Shown here one piece after another: positions 57,478-64,000 of a stretch of 64,000 nt of DNA (positions within the stretch are counted from its first letter, which is position 1; each line of letters begins with the position of its first letter). Under the pieces are notes generated by a model that saw nothing but the letters and a program-made list of their open reading frames with translations, was not told the DNA's origin and made no database searches. The stretch lies in the NCBI RefSeq assembly GCF_902506415.1, contig NZ_LR733275.1, positions 3,877,856 to 3,941,855 on the forward strand, in the 5' to 3' direction. The position numbers and the translations under genes are program-made. Source of the stretch: Massilia sp. 9I. GTDB lineage: Bacteria > Pseudomonadota > Gammaproteobacteria > Burkholderiales > Burkholderiaceae_D.

Positions 57478-59112
57478 TCAAGGGCAGGGCAGGGTGATGG
57501 TCAGGCGCGTGCGGCCATGGCCCGTGTCCATGCTCACGCTGCCGCCCTGCACCTCGGCCATCAGGCGGATCGAATAGGTGCCGAGGCCGTTGCCGCCGAT
57601 CTTGTCCGACGGCGCGTACTTCTCGAAGAAGCGCTCGCGCGCCGCCGGCGGCACTTCGCCGGCATTGTCGATCATGACGTGCAGGTTGCCGTAGCCCGGC
57701 GCGATGTTCACCGTGACGCGCCCGCCCGGCGGCGAGGCCTCGATCGCGTTCTTGAGCACGTTGTTGAAGAGCGAATAGCACAGCAGCGGCTCGCCCAGGC
57801 ACATCACGTCCTGCGGCGGATCGAAGCTGACCGTGATGTCGCTGCTGTCGAAGGTGAGGCGAACCTGCTGGCAGACCTTGCCCAGCATCTCGCCCAGGTC
57901 GAACATCTGCAGCGCCGGCTGGTAGCTGCCCTGCTCCATCTTGTAGACGTCGAGGGTGCGGTTGATCATTTCCAGCGCGTTCTCGGCCGCGGTCTCGATC
58001 ATGTGGGCCTGCTCGCGCTGGTTCGGCGTGAGCGGGCTGCAAAGCAGCGCCTGGCTGCCGTGCAGCGCCACCGCGATCGGGCTTTTCAGGTCGTGGCGCG
58101 TCATGCGCTCGACGTCTTCGCGCAGGCGCGCGTTCTCGATCAGCAGTTCGTTCTGGCGCTTGACGTCCTGCATGGCGGTGGCCAGCAGCAGGTGCGCCGA
58201 CAGGCGCGCTTTCAGGATGGTCGGGTCGGCCGGCTTGGACACGTAGTCCACCGCGCCCAGGCGCAGGCCGGCCACCACGTCCTCGGTGCCGTCGCGCGCC
58301 GACAGGAAGATGATCGGGATGTGCGCGGTCTTCGGATTGGCTTTCAGATGGCGGCAGGTCTCGAAGCCGTCCATGACCGGCATCATGATGTCGAGCAGGA
58401 TCAGGTCGATGTGGAAGGCGTCCGCGATCTCGAGCGCCTTCTTGCCGCTGATCGCGACCTTGATCGAATACTCGTCCTTCAGCACGCCGGCCAGCACTTC
58501 GATGTTGGTCGGGATGTCGTCCACGATCAGCACCGTCGATTTCTTCACCCGCTCGCCGATCGGCGCATCCAGGCCGATCACGTTCGATTCGGGCAGCAGG
58601 GCAGGAGCGGCAGGCGGCATCGGCGCGGCTGGCGCAGCGCTTGGAGCGGGCGCTGCAGCCGGAGCAGCCGACATGGGCTTGGGCACCGGCGCCGGCGGAT
58701 TCTGGCGCGCGAACGGGCTCGGCGCGGTTTCCAGCTGTACGCCCAGCATGCTCATGAACTTGCAGGCGAAGCTGTGCACCGTGAAGGGCTTGATCATGTA
58801 CGCGTTGACGCCGGCCTGCAGCGCAGTGCGCACCGACTGCGGATTGGCTTCCGCGGTCAGCATCATGAAGGGCGTGTTGGCGTAGCGATGGTCGGTCCGC
58901 ATCCACTTGAGCAGGTCGATCCCGCTCATCACCGGCATGCCCCAGTCGCCGACCACGATGTCGACCTGCTGCTTGCGCATGAGGTCCTGCGCGGTCTTGC
59001 CGTTATCGGCCTGGAACACGTTCAGGAAGCCGAGTTCCGCCAGCACCTGGCGCACGTGGGTGCGGATCAGGAGATAGTCGTCGACGATGAGGATGGAGGC
59101 GGACTTGTCCAT
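57478..59112 (-). CDS. Two-receiver histidine kinase hybrid (REC-REC-HK)
   Basis: 544 residues. First receiver (~6-125) with D56 (IVVGDWGMPVMSG), similar to CheY; an Ala/Pro-rich linker (~140-185); second receiver (VLIVDDIPTNIEVL, LLDIMMPVMDGFE); coiled coil; H-box TRHDLKSPIAVAL; and a HATPase domain (NNVLKNAIEASPPGG, NGLGTYSIRLMAEVQGG). It is cytosolic. AGAGAAA lies before the chosen ATG. It is upstream of the LytS/LytT pair, 96 bases away, on the same strand. Confidence 0.9.
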   Translation of the reverse strand: MDKSASILIVDDYLLIRTHVRQVLAELGFLNVFQADNGKTAQDLMRKQQVDIVVGDWGMPVMSGIDLLKWMRTDHRYANTPFMMLTAEANPQSVRTALQAGVNAYMIKPFTVHSFACKFMSMLGVQLETAPSPFARQNPPAPVPKPMSAAPAAAPAPSAAPAAPMPPAAPALLPESNVIGLDAPIGERVKKSTVLIVDDIPTNIEVLAGVLKDEYSIKVAISGKKALEIADAFHIDLILLDIMMPVMDGFETCRHLKANPKTAHIPIIFLSARDGTEDVVAGLRLGAVDYVSKPADPTILKARLSAHLLLATAMQDVKRQNELLIENARLREDVERMTRHDLKSPIAVALHGSQALLCSPLTPNQREQAHMIETAAENALEMINRTLDVYKMEQGSYQPALQMFDLGEMLGKVCQQVRLTFDSSDITVSFDPPQDVMCLGEPLLCYSLFNNVLKNAIEASPPGGRVTVNIAPGYGNLHVMIDNAGEVPPAARERFFEKYAPSDKIGGNGLGTYSIRLMAEVQGGSVSMDTGHGRTRLTITLPCP

Positions 59113-59220
59113 GATGTTTCTCTTACTTAAGTTTATGAAGTGTAACAACTTCTTGTGAGGGCGGATACGTTCTTAGTGGTTAGTTGTTGTATGCGTGACA
59201 GCACTCCATATGCATGGCTT

Positions 59221-59266
59221 TGCCGTTTTATGCGTTAACTTGCGTGTTTTTGCGGGTTTGTATACA
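59221..59266 (+). promoter_or_regulatory. Four 10-bp direct repeats (iterons) before deoR-type gene
   Basis: TGCCGTTTTA, TGCGTTAACT, TGCGTGTTTT and TGCGGGTTTG start at 59221, 59231, 59241 and 59251, exactly one helical turn apart, then TATACA (59261-59266), a possible -10. DeoR-family repressors often bind tandem direct repeats, so this is a candidate autoregulatory operator. Confidence 0.6.
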
Positions 59267-59292
59267 GTCAGGCGTCATCAACAGGAGAAAAC

Positions 59293-60069
59293 ATGCAGTT
59301 AGCGGAGGAGAGGCGGCAATCGATCATCGACGCTGTCGAACGCGAGGGTCGGGTGCTGGCGGCCGAGCTGGCCCAGCGCCTGGACACGTCGGAAGACACC
59401 ATCCGGCGCGACCTGCGCGATCTCGACGCCGCCGGCCTGCTGCGCCGCGTGCACGGCGGCGCGGTGCGGCGCACGCGCGAGGCCAGCTTCGGCGAGCGGG
59501 TCGAACGCGACCTCGCGCGCAAGGCCGCGCTGGCTCACAGCCTGCGCGAGTGCATCCGTCCCGGCGACACGGTGTTGATCGATGCCGGTTCGACCAACCT
59601 GGCGCTGGCGCGCCTGCTGGAAGACGGCCAGGCCGCCACCATCATCACCAACAGCCCGCAGGTGGCGCTGGCGCTGGGCGACTTCCGCCGCACCCGCATC
59701 GTGCTGCTGGGCGGGACCTACCATGCCGCCATGGGGGCCGTGCTCGGGGCCTGGACCCTGGCCGAACTGCAGCAGTTGCGCGCCGACCTGTGCATCGTCG
59801 GTCTCTGCGCGCTGGACGCCAAACGCGGCCTGGCCGCATCGGACGCCGAGGAAGCCACGATCAAGGCCGCCATGGTCGCGGGCAGCACGCGCCGCGCGGC
59901 CGCCGTGCTGAACGAGCGCCTCGTCGACGGTGCGCCGTTCGCTTTCGGGCGCCTGGCCGAACTCGATCATCTGGTGCTCGAGGCCGACGCGCCCGAGGAC
60001 AGCATCGCCAGCCTGCGCCAGGCCCACCCTGGCCTCGATCTCCGCATTGCCGCAAAGGCCCGTACATGA
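59293..60069 (+). CDS. DeoR/GlpR family transcriptional regulator
   Basis: 258 residues. The N-terminal winged helix-turn-helix carries the DeoR signature (AELAQRLDTSEDTIRRDLRD, LLRRVHGGAVR). The C-terminal sugar-phosphate isomerase-like domain has LIDAGSTNLALARLL and the GLxA/LD motif around VGLCALDAKRGLAA. It should respond to a phosphorylated sugar or related metabolite. ATGA coupling to the MFS transporter suggests that it controls that transporter. Confidence 0.94.
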   Translation: MQLAEERRQSIIDAVEREGRVLAAELAQRLDTSEDTIRRDLRDLDAAGLLRRVHGGAVRRTREASFGERVERDLARKAALAHSLRECIRPGDTVLIDAGSTNLALARLLEDGQAATIITNSPQVALALGDFRRTRIVLLGGTYHAAMGAVLGAWTLAELQQLRADLCIVGLCALDAKRGLAASDAEEATIKAAMVAGSTRRAAAVLNERLVDGAPFAFGRLAELDHLVLEADAPEDSIASLRQAHPGLDLRIAAKART

Positions 60070-61214
60070 ATCACCCGCACAAGCACTCCCTCGCGGCCGC
60101 CCGCTGGTCGATCTCCACCGTCTTCCTGCTCAACGGCGCCGGCATCGGCCTGTGGGCCGCGCACATACCGGTGGTGCAGGCGCGCGCCGGCATCGATACC
60201 GCCACGCTCAGCATGGTGCTGCTCACCATCGCCGCCGGCGCCCTGCTGGCGATGCCGCTGATGGGCGGCTTCACCGCGCGCTGGGGCACGCGCCGCATGA
60301 CCCTGTGGTCAGGCTTCCTGTTTGCGCAGATGCTGGCGCTGATCATGAACGTCAGCGAGCTGCACCTGCTGTTCGCCGCCGCCTTCGCCTTCGGCGTCAG
60401 CAACGGCGCGCTGGACGTGGCGATGAACGCCAACGCCAGCGAGGTCGAGACCGCGCGCGGCGTGCCGACCATGTCCTCCTTCCACGGCTTCTTCAGCCTG
60501 GGCGGCCTGCTTGGCGCGGCGCTGGGCGGCGTGATCCTCCAGCAGGGCTGGGGCGACGGGCAGGGCGCACTCGCCATGGGCATCCTGACTGCGATCGTGC
60601 TGGCGGTGGCCGCGCCGCGCGTGATGGCCTTCGCACCCACCCACGAAGCGGGCAGCCACTTCCAGCTGCCGCGCGGCGCGGCATTGAGCCTGGGCCTGCT
60701 GGCGCTGCTGTGCTTCGCGGTGGAAGGCGCGCTGGTGGACTGGAGCGCCCTCCTGATGCAGGAACGCACCGGCGCCGAGCCGGCGAAAGCGGCCCTGGCT
60801 TATTCCGCCTTCTCGGTTGCGATGGCGGTCTGCCGCTTCGCGGGCGACCGCCTGATCCTGCGCTTCGGCGCGCTGCGCGTGATGGTGCTGGGCGGGCTGG
60901 CGATGTTCGCCGGCCTGGCCACCGCGGTGCTGAGCACCCACTTCCTGCTGTCGGCGGCCGGCTTCGCCCTGATCGGCATCGGCGCGGCCAACGTGGTGCC
61001 GCTGCTGTTTGGCGCTGCCTCGCGCATCCCCGGCATGAGCGCGGGCGCCGGCGTGGCGGCGGTGGCGACCCTGGGCTACGGCGGCCTGCTGCTGGCGCCG
61101 CCGGTGCTGGGCTATATCGCCTCGCAGGCCAGCGTCATGGTGGCGCTCGGGATGCTGTCGCTGTCCGGGCTCGTCATCGCGATGAGCGCGGGGATCATCA
61201 AACGTCAGGAATAG
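60066..61214 (+). CDS. MFS transporter (YbjJ-like)
   Basis: 382 residues, about 12 membrane helices. The loop 2-3 motif GGFTARWGTRRM and MNANASEVETARGVPTMSSF, plus SFHGFFSLGGLLGA, resemble the YbjJ-type MFS group. The substrate is unknown. The start at 60066 overlaps the DeoR-type stop (ATGA). Control by a sugar-phosphate-type regulator hints at a carbohydrate or polyol substrate, which is inference. Confidence 0.88.
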   Translation: MNHPHKHSLAAARWSISTVFLLNGAGIGLWAAHIPVVQARAGIDTATLSMVLLTIAAGALLAMPLMGGFTARWGTRRMTLWSGFLFAQMLALIMNVSELHLLFAAAFAFGVSNGALDVAMNANASEVETARGVPTMSSFHGFFSLGGLLGAALGGVILQQGWGDGQGALAMGILTAIVLAVAAPRVMAFAPTHEAGSHFQLPRGAALSLGLLALLCFAVEGALVDWSALLMQERTGAEPAKAALAYSAFSVAMAVCRFAGDRLILRFGALRVMVLGGLAMFAGLATAVLSTHFLLSAAGFALIGIGAANVVPLLFGAASRIPGMSAGAGVAAVATLGYGGLLLAPPVLGYIASQASVMVALGMLSLSGLVIAMSAGIIKRQE

Positions 61215-61310
61215 GCCTCGTTGTTTTCCGGTCAAACGCCGACATTCCCTGTTGCTCGGAAAGCTCCGGTGGCATACTTGAGCGGTTCGATCAACCGTGC
61301 CTCCTCGTCC

Positions 61311-62105
61311 ATGCGCCGCGTTCTTCTTCCTGTGCTGGCTGCCTGCTGCATATCGATACAGCTTCCGGCGCAGGCCGTACCTAGCGAACGCATCACCCTG
61401 TGCTTCGAGCGCCAGGAAGTGCGTCCCTGGCGCACCCTGCATCTCGACGGCCTGAATTTCGAGCTGCTGGCGGAGGTCGCGCGCCGCACCGGCGTCAGCT
61501 TCGACTACCAGAGCATGCCGTGGAAGCGCTGCCTCGAACAGCTAAAGGCCAACCAGGTCGACGGCGCCTTCTCGGTGAGTTTCAGCCGCGAGCGCATGGC
61601 GCTGGGGGCCTATCCGGGCGTCGCCGCCGGCGCCCCAATCCCCAGGCCGACACCGCCAAGCGCATGCACATGGACTCCTATGTGCTGGTGCGTCCCCGCG
61701 GCAGTCGGCTCGATTGGGACGGCAAGACGTTCCGCAATCTGGACGGAAGGATCGGCTTCCAGCTCGGCTACTCGGTCGGACACTTCCTGCGCGCGCATGG
61801 CGTCGCAATCGACGAGGGCAGCCAGCGCTCCGACGAGCTGGCGCAAAAGCTCGTGGCCGGACGCCTGGCCGGCGCATCAGCTGGGCGGCCGCACGACCGC
61901 CCAGCTGATGCGCGGACCTTATGCCAGCCGGCTCGAGGTGCTGCCGCTGCCGCTGCTCGACCAGGCCTATTACCTGGTGCTGTCGCACGATTTCGCCGCG
62001 CGCCAGCCGCAGCTGGCCGCGCGTCTGTGGGACGCGGTGGAGCAGGCGCGCATCAGTCCCGCCTACGGCAAGCACGAATTGCAGGCGGTGGGCAGTGCGC
62101 CCTAA
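61311..62105 (+). pseudogene. Periplasmic solute-binding protein with two compensating frameshifts
   Basis: The frame from 61311 gives 264 residues with a signal peptide (cleavage near PAQA, ~23) and a type 3 periplasmic binding fold (LNFELLAEVARRTGVSFDYQ, WKRCLEQLKANQVDGAF). Between about 61615-61637 and 61875-61890 the family-like sequence (AKRMHMDSYVLV, DGRIGFQLGYSVGHFLRAHG) is instead in another frame, and homology returns to the first frame at TTAQLMRG and LPLLDQAYYLVLS. The original frame stays open, so a protein with about 80 scrambled residues could be made. Either a recent double mutation or sequencing error. Confidence 0.75.
61875..61910. repeat. 14-bp perfect inverted repeat at the second frameshift
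   Basis: CATCAGCTGGGCGG (61875-61888) and CCGCCCAGCTGATG (61897-61910) with an 8-base loop. The right arm encodes the expected in-frame TAQLM. The left arm sits exactly where the frame is disturbed, as expected if it was copied from the right arm. Confidence 0.7.
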
Positions 62106-62151
62106 TGAAGCGCAACAGGTAGAATCCGGTTCTTCAACATAGGGGAACACG

Positions 62152-62418
62152 ATGAAACGAACTGACCTGGCAAAGAAGGACGCCGAAAGACTGAAGAACC
62201 AGATGGGTGCGCAGAACGCGGGCTTCGGCGCGGCCGCCAAGGGCGCCACACTCGACCGGCGCGAGCAGCGCGAGCGTGACCGCGCGCTGGGACTGGTGCC
62301 CTTCGCCGTCAAGCTCAACGGCGACCTGGTCAAGCAGCTGCAGGAATTGAGCAAGGAACGCGGCGTCGATCTGAACGAACTGGTCGCCGAGCTGCTGCAA
62401 AAAGGCTTGTCCGCGTAA
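62152..62418 (+). CDS. Small ribbon-helix-helix-like protein, unknown function
   Basis: 88 residues. A basic, charged N-terminal half (KKDAERLKNQMGAQNAG) leads to PFAVKLNGDLVKQLQELSKE followed by GVDLNELVAELLQKGL, a beta strand plus two helices resembling ribbon-helix-helix DNA-binding domains of the CopG/Arc type. No partner toxin gene is adjacent, so an antitoxin role is not supported. GGGGAACACG precedes the start. Confidence 0.65.
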   Translation: MKRTDLAKKDAERLKNQMGAQNAGFGAAAKGATLDRREQRERDRALGLVPFAVKLNGDLVKQLQELSKERGVDLNELVAELLQKGLSA

Positions 62419-62441
62419 GCGATCAACGGGGGAGCGAAGGC

Positions 62442-62972
62442 ATGGCCAGACTTGTATTCGGAATGAACCAGTCCCTCGACGGCTACGTCGACCACATGTC
62501 CTTCGGGCCCAGCCCCAGGCTGTTCCGCCATTTCATCGACGAGGCGGAGCAGCAGGCCGGCAGCATCTACGGCCGCAAGATTTACGAGATGATGCGTTAC
62601 TGGGATGACGAGCATCCCGAATGGGACGCGGACCGGCAAGCGTTCGCGGCGGCCTGGCGCAGGCAATCGAAGTGGGTGGCGTCGCGCGGCATGCCGTCGC
62701 TGGGCCCCAGGGCCACGCTCCTCGAAGGCGATCTCGGGGACGCGATTCGCCAAATAAAGCATGAGGTCGAAGGCGAGATCGAAGTGGCCGGCCCGGACCT
62801 GGCGCGCAGCCTCACGGAACTCGGCCTGATCGACGAATACCGCATCTACCTGCACCCCGTGGTGCTTGGCAGCGGTACGCCGTATTTCGCCGGCCCGCGC
62901 CCGCCCCTGCGCCTGCTGGCGCACGACCGGATCGACGATGACGTGATCAGGCTGCGCTACGTGCCGGTCTGA
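62442..62972 (+). CDS. Dihydrofolate reductase/RibD C-terminal family protein
   Basis: 176 residues. The fold signature is seen in LVFGMNQSLDGYVDHMSF at the N-terminus, IYGRKIYEMMRYW, and the C-terminal GLIDEYRIYLHPVVLGSGTPYF. This is the stand-alone RibD-C-like DHFR superfamily found in many bacteria, usually of unknown substrate. It lies 23 bases after the ribbon-helix-helix-like gene. Confidence 0.88.
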   Translation: MARLVFGMNQSLDGYVDHMSFGPSPRLFRHFIDEAEQQAGSIYGRKIYEMMRYWDDEHPEWDADRQAFAAAWRRQSKWVASRGMPSLGPRATLLEGDLGDAIRQIKHEVEGEIEVAGPDLARSLTELGLIDEYRIYLHPVVLGSGTPYFAGPRPPLRLLAHDRIDDDVIRLRYVPV

Positions 62973-62978
62973 ATCGCC

Positions 62979-63488
62979 TCAAGCGTACTCGCGCAGGACG
63001 GCATAGACGCCGTTCTTCGACTCCACCAGCGCATAGCCGCGCACCTCCCACAGCACCGGCTTCCCGTCGACAGGAAGGGTGGAGCCGCCGGCGCGGCGCG
63101 CCATCGTCACGTGCGGACGGTAGCGGCGCGCTTCCGGCTGCAGGCCGAGCGCCAGCAGCGCATCCGACAGCCGTCCATGCAGGGCGGCGAGGGCAGGCGG
63201 GGTGGCGTCGGGTTCGAGCACCGCAATCCCGTTGTGCCACAGGGCTGCATGCGTGAGCTCGAGGTGGAAGAGTTCGAAGGGCACTGCGAAGCCGTCCAGC
63301 AGTTCGGGCAGGCGTTCGCTCGGCAGGGCGCCGAGGAAGTGCAGGGTGACGTGCAGCTTGTCCGTCTGGACCGGCGCGGCGCCTTTCGCCCAGCCCCAGG
63401 CGTCGCGCCACTCCTTTAACTGGTGGCGCAGCGCGGGATCGGGCCAGAGGGCCAGGAACAGGCGGGTTGTGTCGGCTTGCCCGTCCAT
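62979..63488 (-). CDS. thpR: RNA 2',3'-cyclic phosphodiesterase
   Basis: 169 residues, 2H phosphoesterase family. The two HxTx motifs are HVTL (46-49, in LHVTLHFLG) and HVTM (126-129, in YRPHVTMARR). It opens 2',3'-cyclic phosphates on RNA ends. The start MDGQADTTRLFLALWP is chosen by family length, although the frame is open upstream. Eleven bases separate it from the panB stop on the same strand. Confidence 0.92.
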   Translation of the reverse strand: MDGQADTTRLFLALWPDPALRHQLKEWRDAWGWAKGAAPVQTDKLHVTLHFLGALPSERLPELLDGFAVPFELFHLELTHAALWHNGIAVLEPDATPPALAALHGRLSDALLALGLQPEARRYRPHVTMARRAGGSTLPVDGKPVLWEVRGYALVESKNGVYAVLREYA

Positions 63489-63499
63489 GGCGGCGCCAA

Positions 63500-64000
63500 T
63501 CAGAAGCAGTGTTCCGGCGCCGGGAAGCTGCCGTCCTTCACCGCCGCCACGTAGCTGGTCACGGCGGCGTCGATGCTGGTCTGGCCTTCCATGAAGTTGC
63601 GCACGAAGCGCGCCTTGCGGCCCGGGAAGACGCCCAGCAGGTCGTGCATCACCAGTACCTGGCCGGAGCAGTCGGGACCCGCGCCGATGCCGATCGTGGG
63701 GATGGTCAGCAGCTCGGTGACTTCCTTGCCCAGTGCGGCGGGAATGGCTTCCAGCACCACCAGCGAGGCGCCGGCCGCCTGCAGGGCCAAAGCGTCGGCC
63801 TTGAGCTGTTCGGCCGCGGCGTCGGTCTTGCCCTGCACCTTGAAGCCGCCGAAGGCGTGCACGAACTGCGGGGTCAGGCCGATGTGGGCGCACACCGGGA
63901 TGCCGCGCTCGACCAGGAAGCGCACGGTTTCGGCAAGCCATGCGCCGCCTTCGATCTTGACCATCTGGGCGCCGGCGCGCATCAGGGTCACGGCATTGTT
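63500..64000 (-). CDS. panB: 3-methyl-2-oxobutanoate hydroxymethyltransferase, start outside window
   Basis: Only the C-terminal ~166 residues are present; the frame is still open at base 64000. It makes ketopantoate for pantothenate and CoA. The visible signatures are [41 protein letters not shown] and [20 protein letters not shown], and the sequence ends SFPAPEHCF. The downstream gene thpR follows by 11 bases. Confidence 0.95.
   Translation of the reverse strand, partial: NNAVTLMRAGAQMVKIEGGAWLAETVRFLVERGIPVCAHIGLTPQFVHAFGGFKVQGKTDAAAEQLKADALALQAAGASLVVLEAIPAALGKEVTELLTIPTIGIGAGPDCSGQVLVMHDLLGVFPGRKARFVRNFMEGQTSIDAAVTSYVAAVKDGSFPAPEHCF

Noticed and set aside
59259..59272. TGTATACAG as a LexA box before the DeoR-type gene
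   Set aside because: It does not have the CTG-N10-CAG spacing.
62152..62418. Antitoxin of a toxin-antitoxin pair
   Set aside because: The ribbon-helix-helix-like fold fits, but the next gene is a DHFR-family enzyme and no toxin-like ORF is adjacent.

Overview
The window is a high-GC bacterial chromosome segment, densely packed, with Gram-negative envelope genes (TolC-type channel, TorF-like porin, M16 protease, PEP-CTERM proteins) and the housekeeping order nadK-recN / hemH / grpE-dnaK-dnaJ / carbonic anhydrase. This, with PEP-CTERM proteins and GTCATCCCGGCGAAGGCCGG-type repeats, suggests a betaproteobacterium of the Oxalobacteraceae (Massilia/Telluria/Janthinobacterium-like). That assignment is inference from gene content only. 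No phage, IS element, CRISPR array or rRNA was seen. There is one tRNA (Gly-CCC).

Layout. 1-4.4 kb: truncated Sel1-repeat protein, a repeat doublet and an M16 peptidase. 4.5-7.3 kb: a radical SAM protein translationally coupled to a UdgX-type uracil-DNA cross-linking protein, behind a LexA-type operator. 7.3-12.3 kb: TorF-like porin with a chemoreceptor, a TraB/GumN protein and a PEP-CTERM protein with a sigma-54 promoter. 12.4-17.5 kb: tRNA-Gly, LytTR membrane regulator, SnoaL-like protein, aldo/keto reductase plus DUF6064-like membrane protein, aspartoacylase-family enzyme, trmB. 17.5-21.5 kb, minus strand: sugar permease, recQ, uppP. 21.7-29.2 kb: mixed small genes, a second PEP-CTERM gene with a sigma-54 promoter, SDR, TetR, Pcm-like methyltransferase, rhodanese, TolC and glf. 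29.2-31.5 kb, minus strand: ribB under an FMN riboswitch, gloA, osmC and a small hydrophilic protein. 31.6-42.7 kb: DUF3667, LexA-controlled nadK-recN, ohr, hemH, the sigma-32 chaperone block grpE-dnaK-dnaJ, carbonic anhydrase and a MazG-like pyrophosphohydrolase. 42.9-48.3 kb: polyamine catabolism genes (puuD-like, puuA-like, aminotransferase) facing a sodium:solute symporter. 48.5-59.1 kb: a signal-transduction island of seven two-component proteins with an embedded rifampin ADP-ribosyltransferase. 59.2-64 kb: DeoR regulator with MFS transporter, a frame-shifted solute-binding protein, small genes, thpR and truncated panB.

Common threads. Two DNA-damage units (radical SAM-UdgX and nadK-recN) share the same promoter design, a TATACTGT in which the -10 runs into a LexA box. 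Both PEP-CTERM genes have an exact GG-N10-GC sigma-54 promoter, pointing to shared control. The chaperone block has sigma-32 promoters before both grpE and dnaK. The 48.5-55 kb operon contains two kinases with closely related N-terminal receiver domains, which looks like an internal duplication in a multi-step phosphorelay.

The best candidates for under-described biology are the SOS-linked radical SAM-UdgX pair, the tandem receiver-kinase phosphorelay, and small elements such as a 32-residue membrane ORF, DeoR iterons and an AT-rich dyad.
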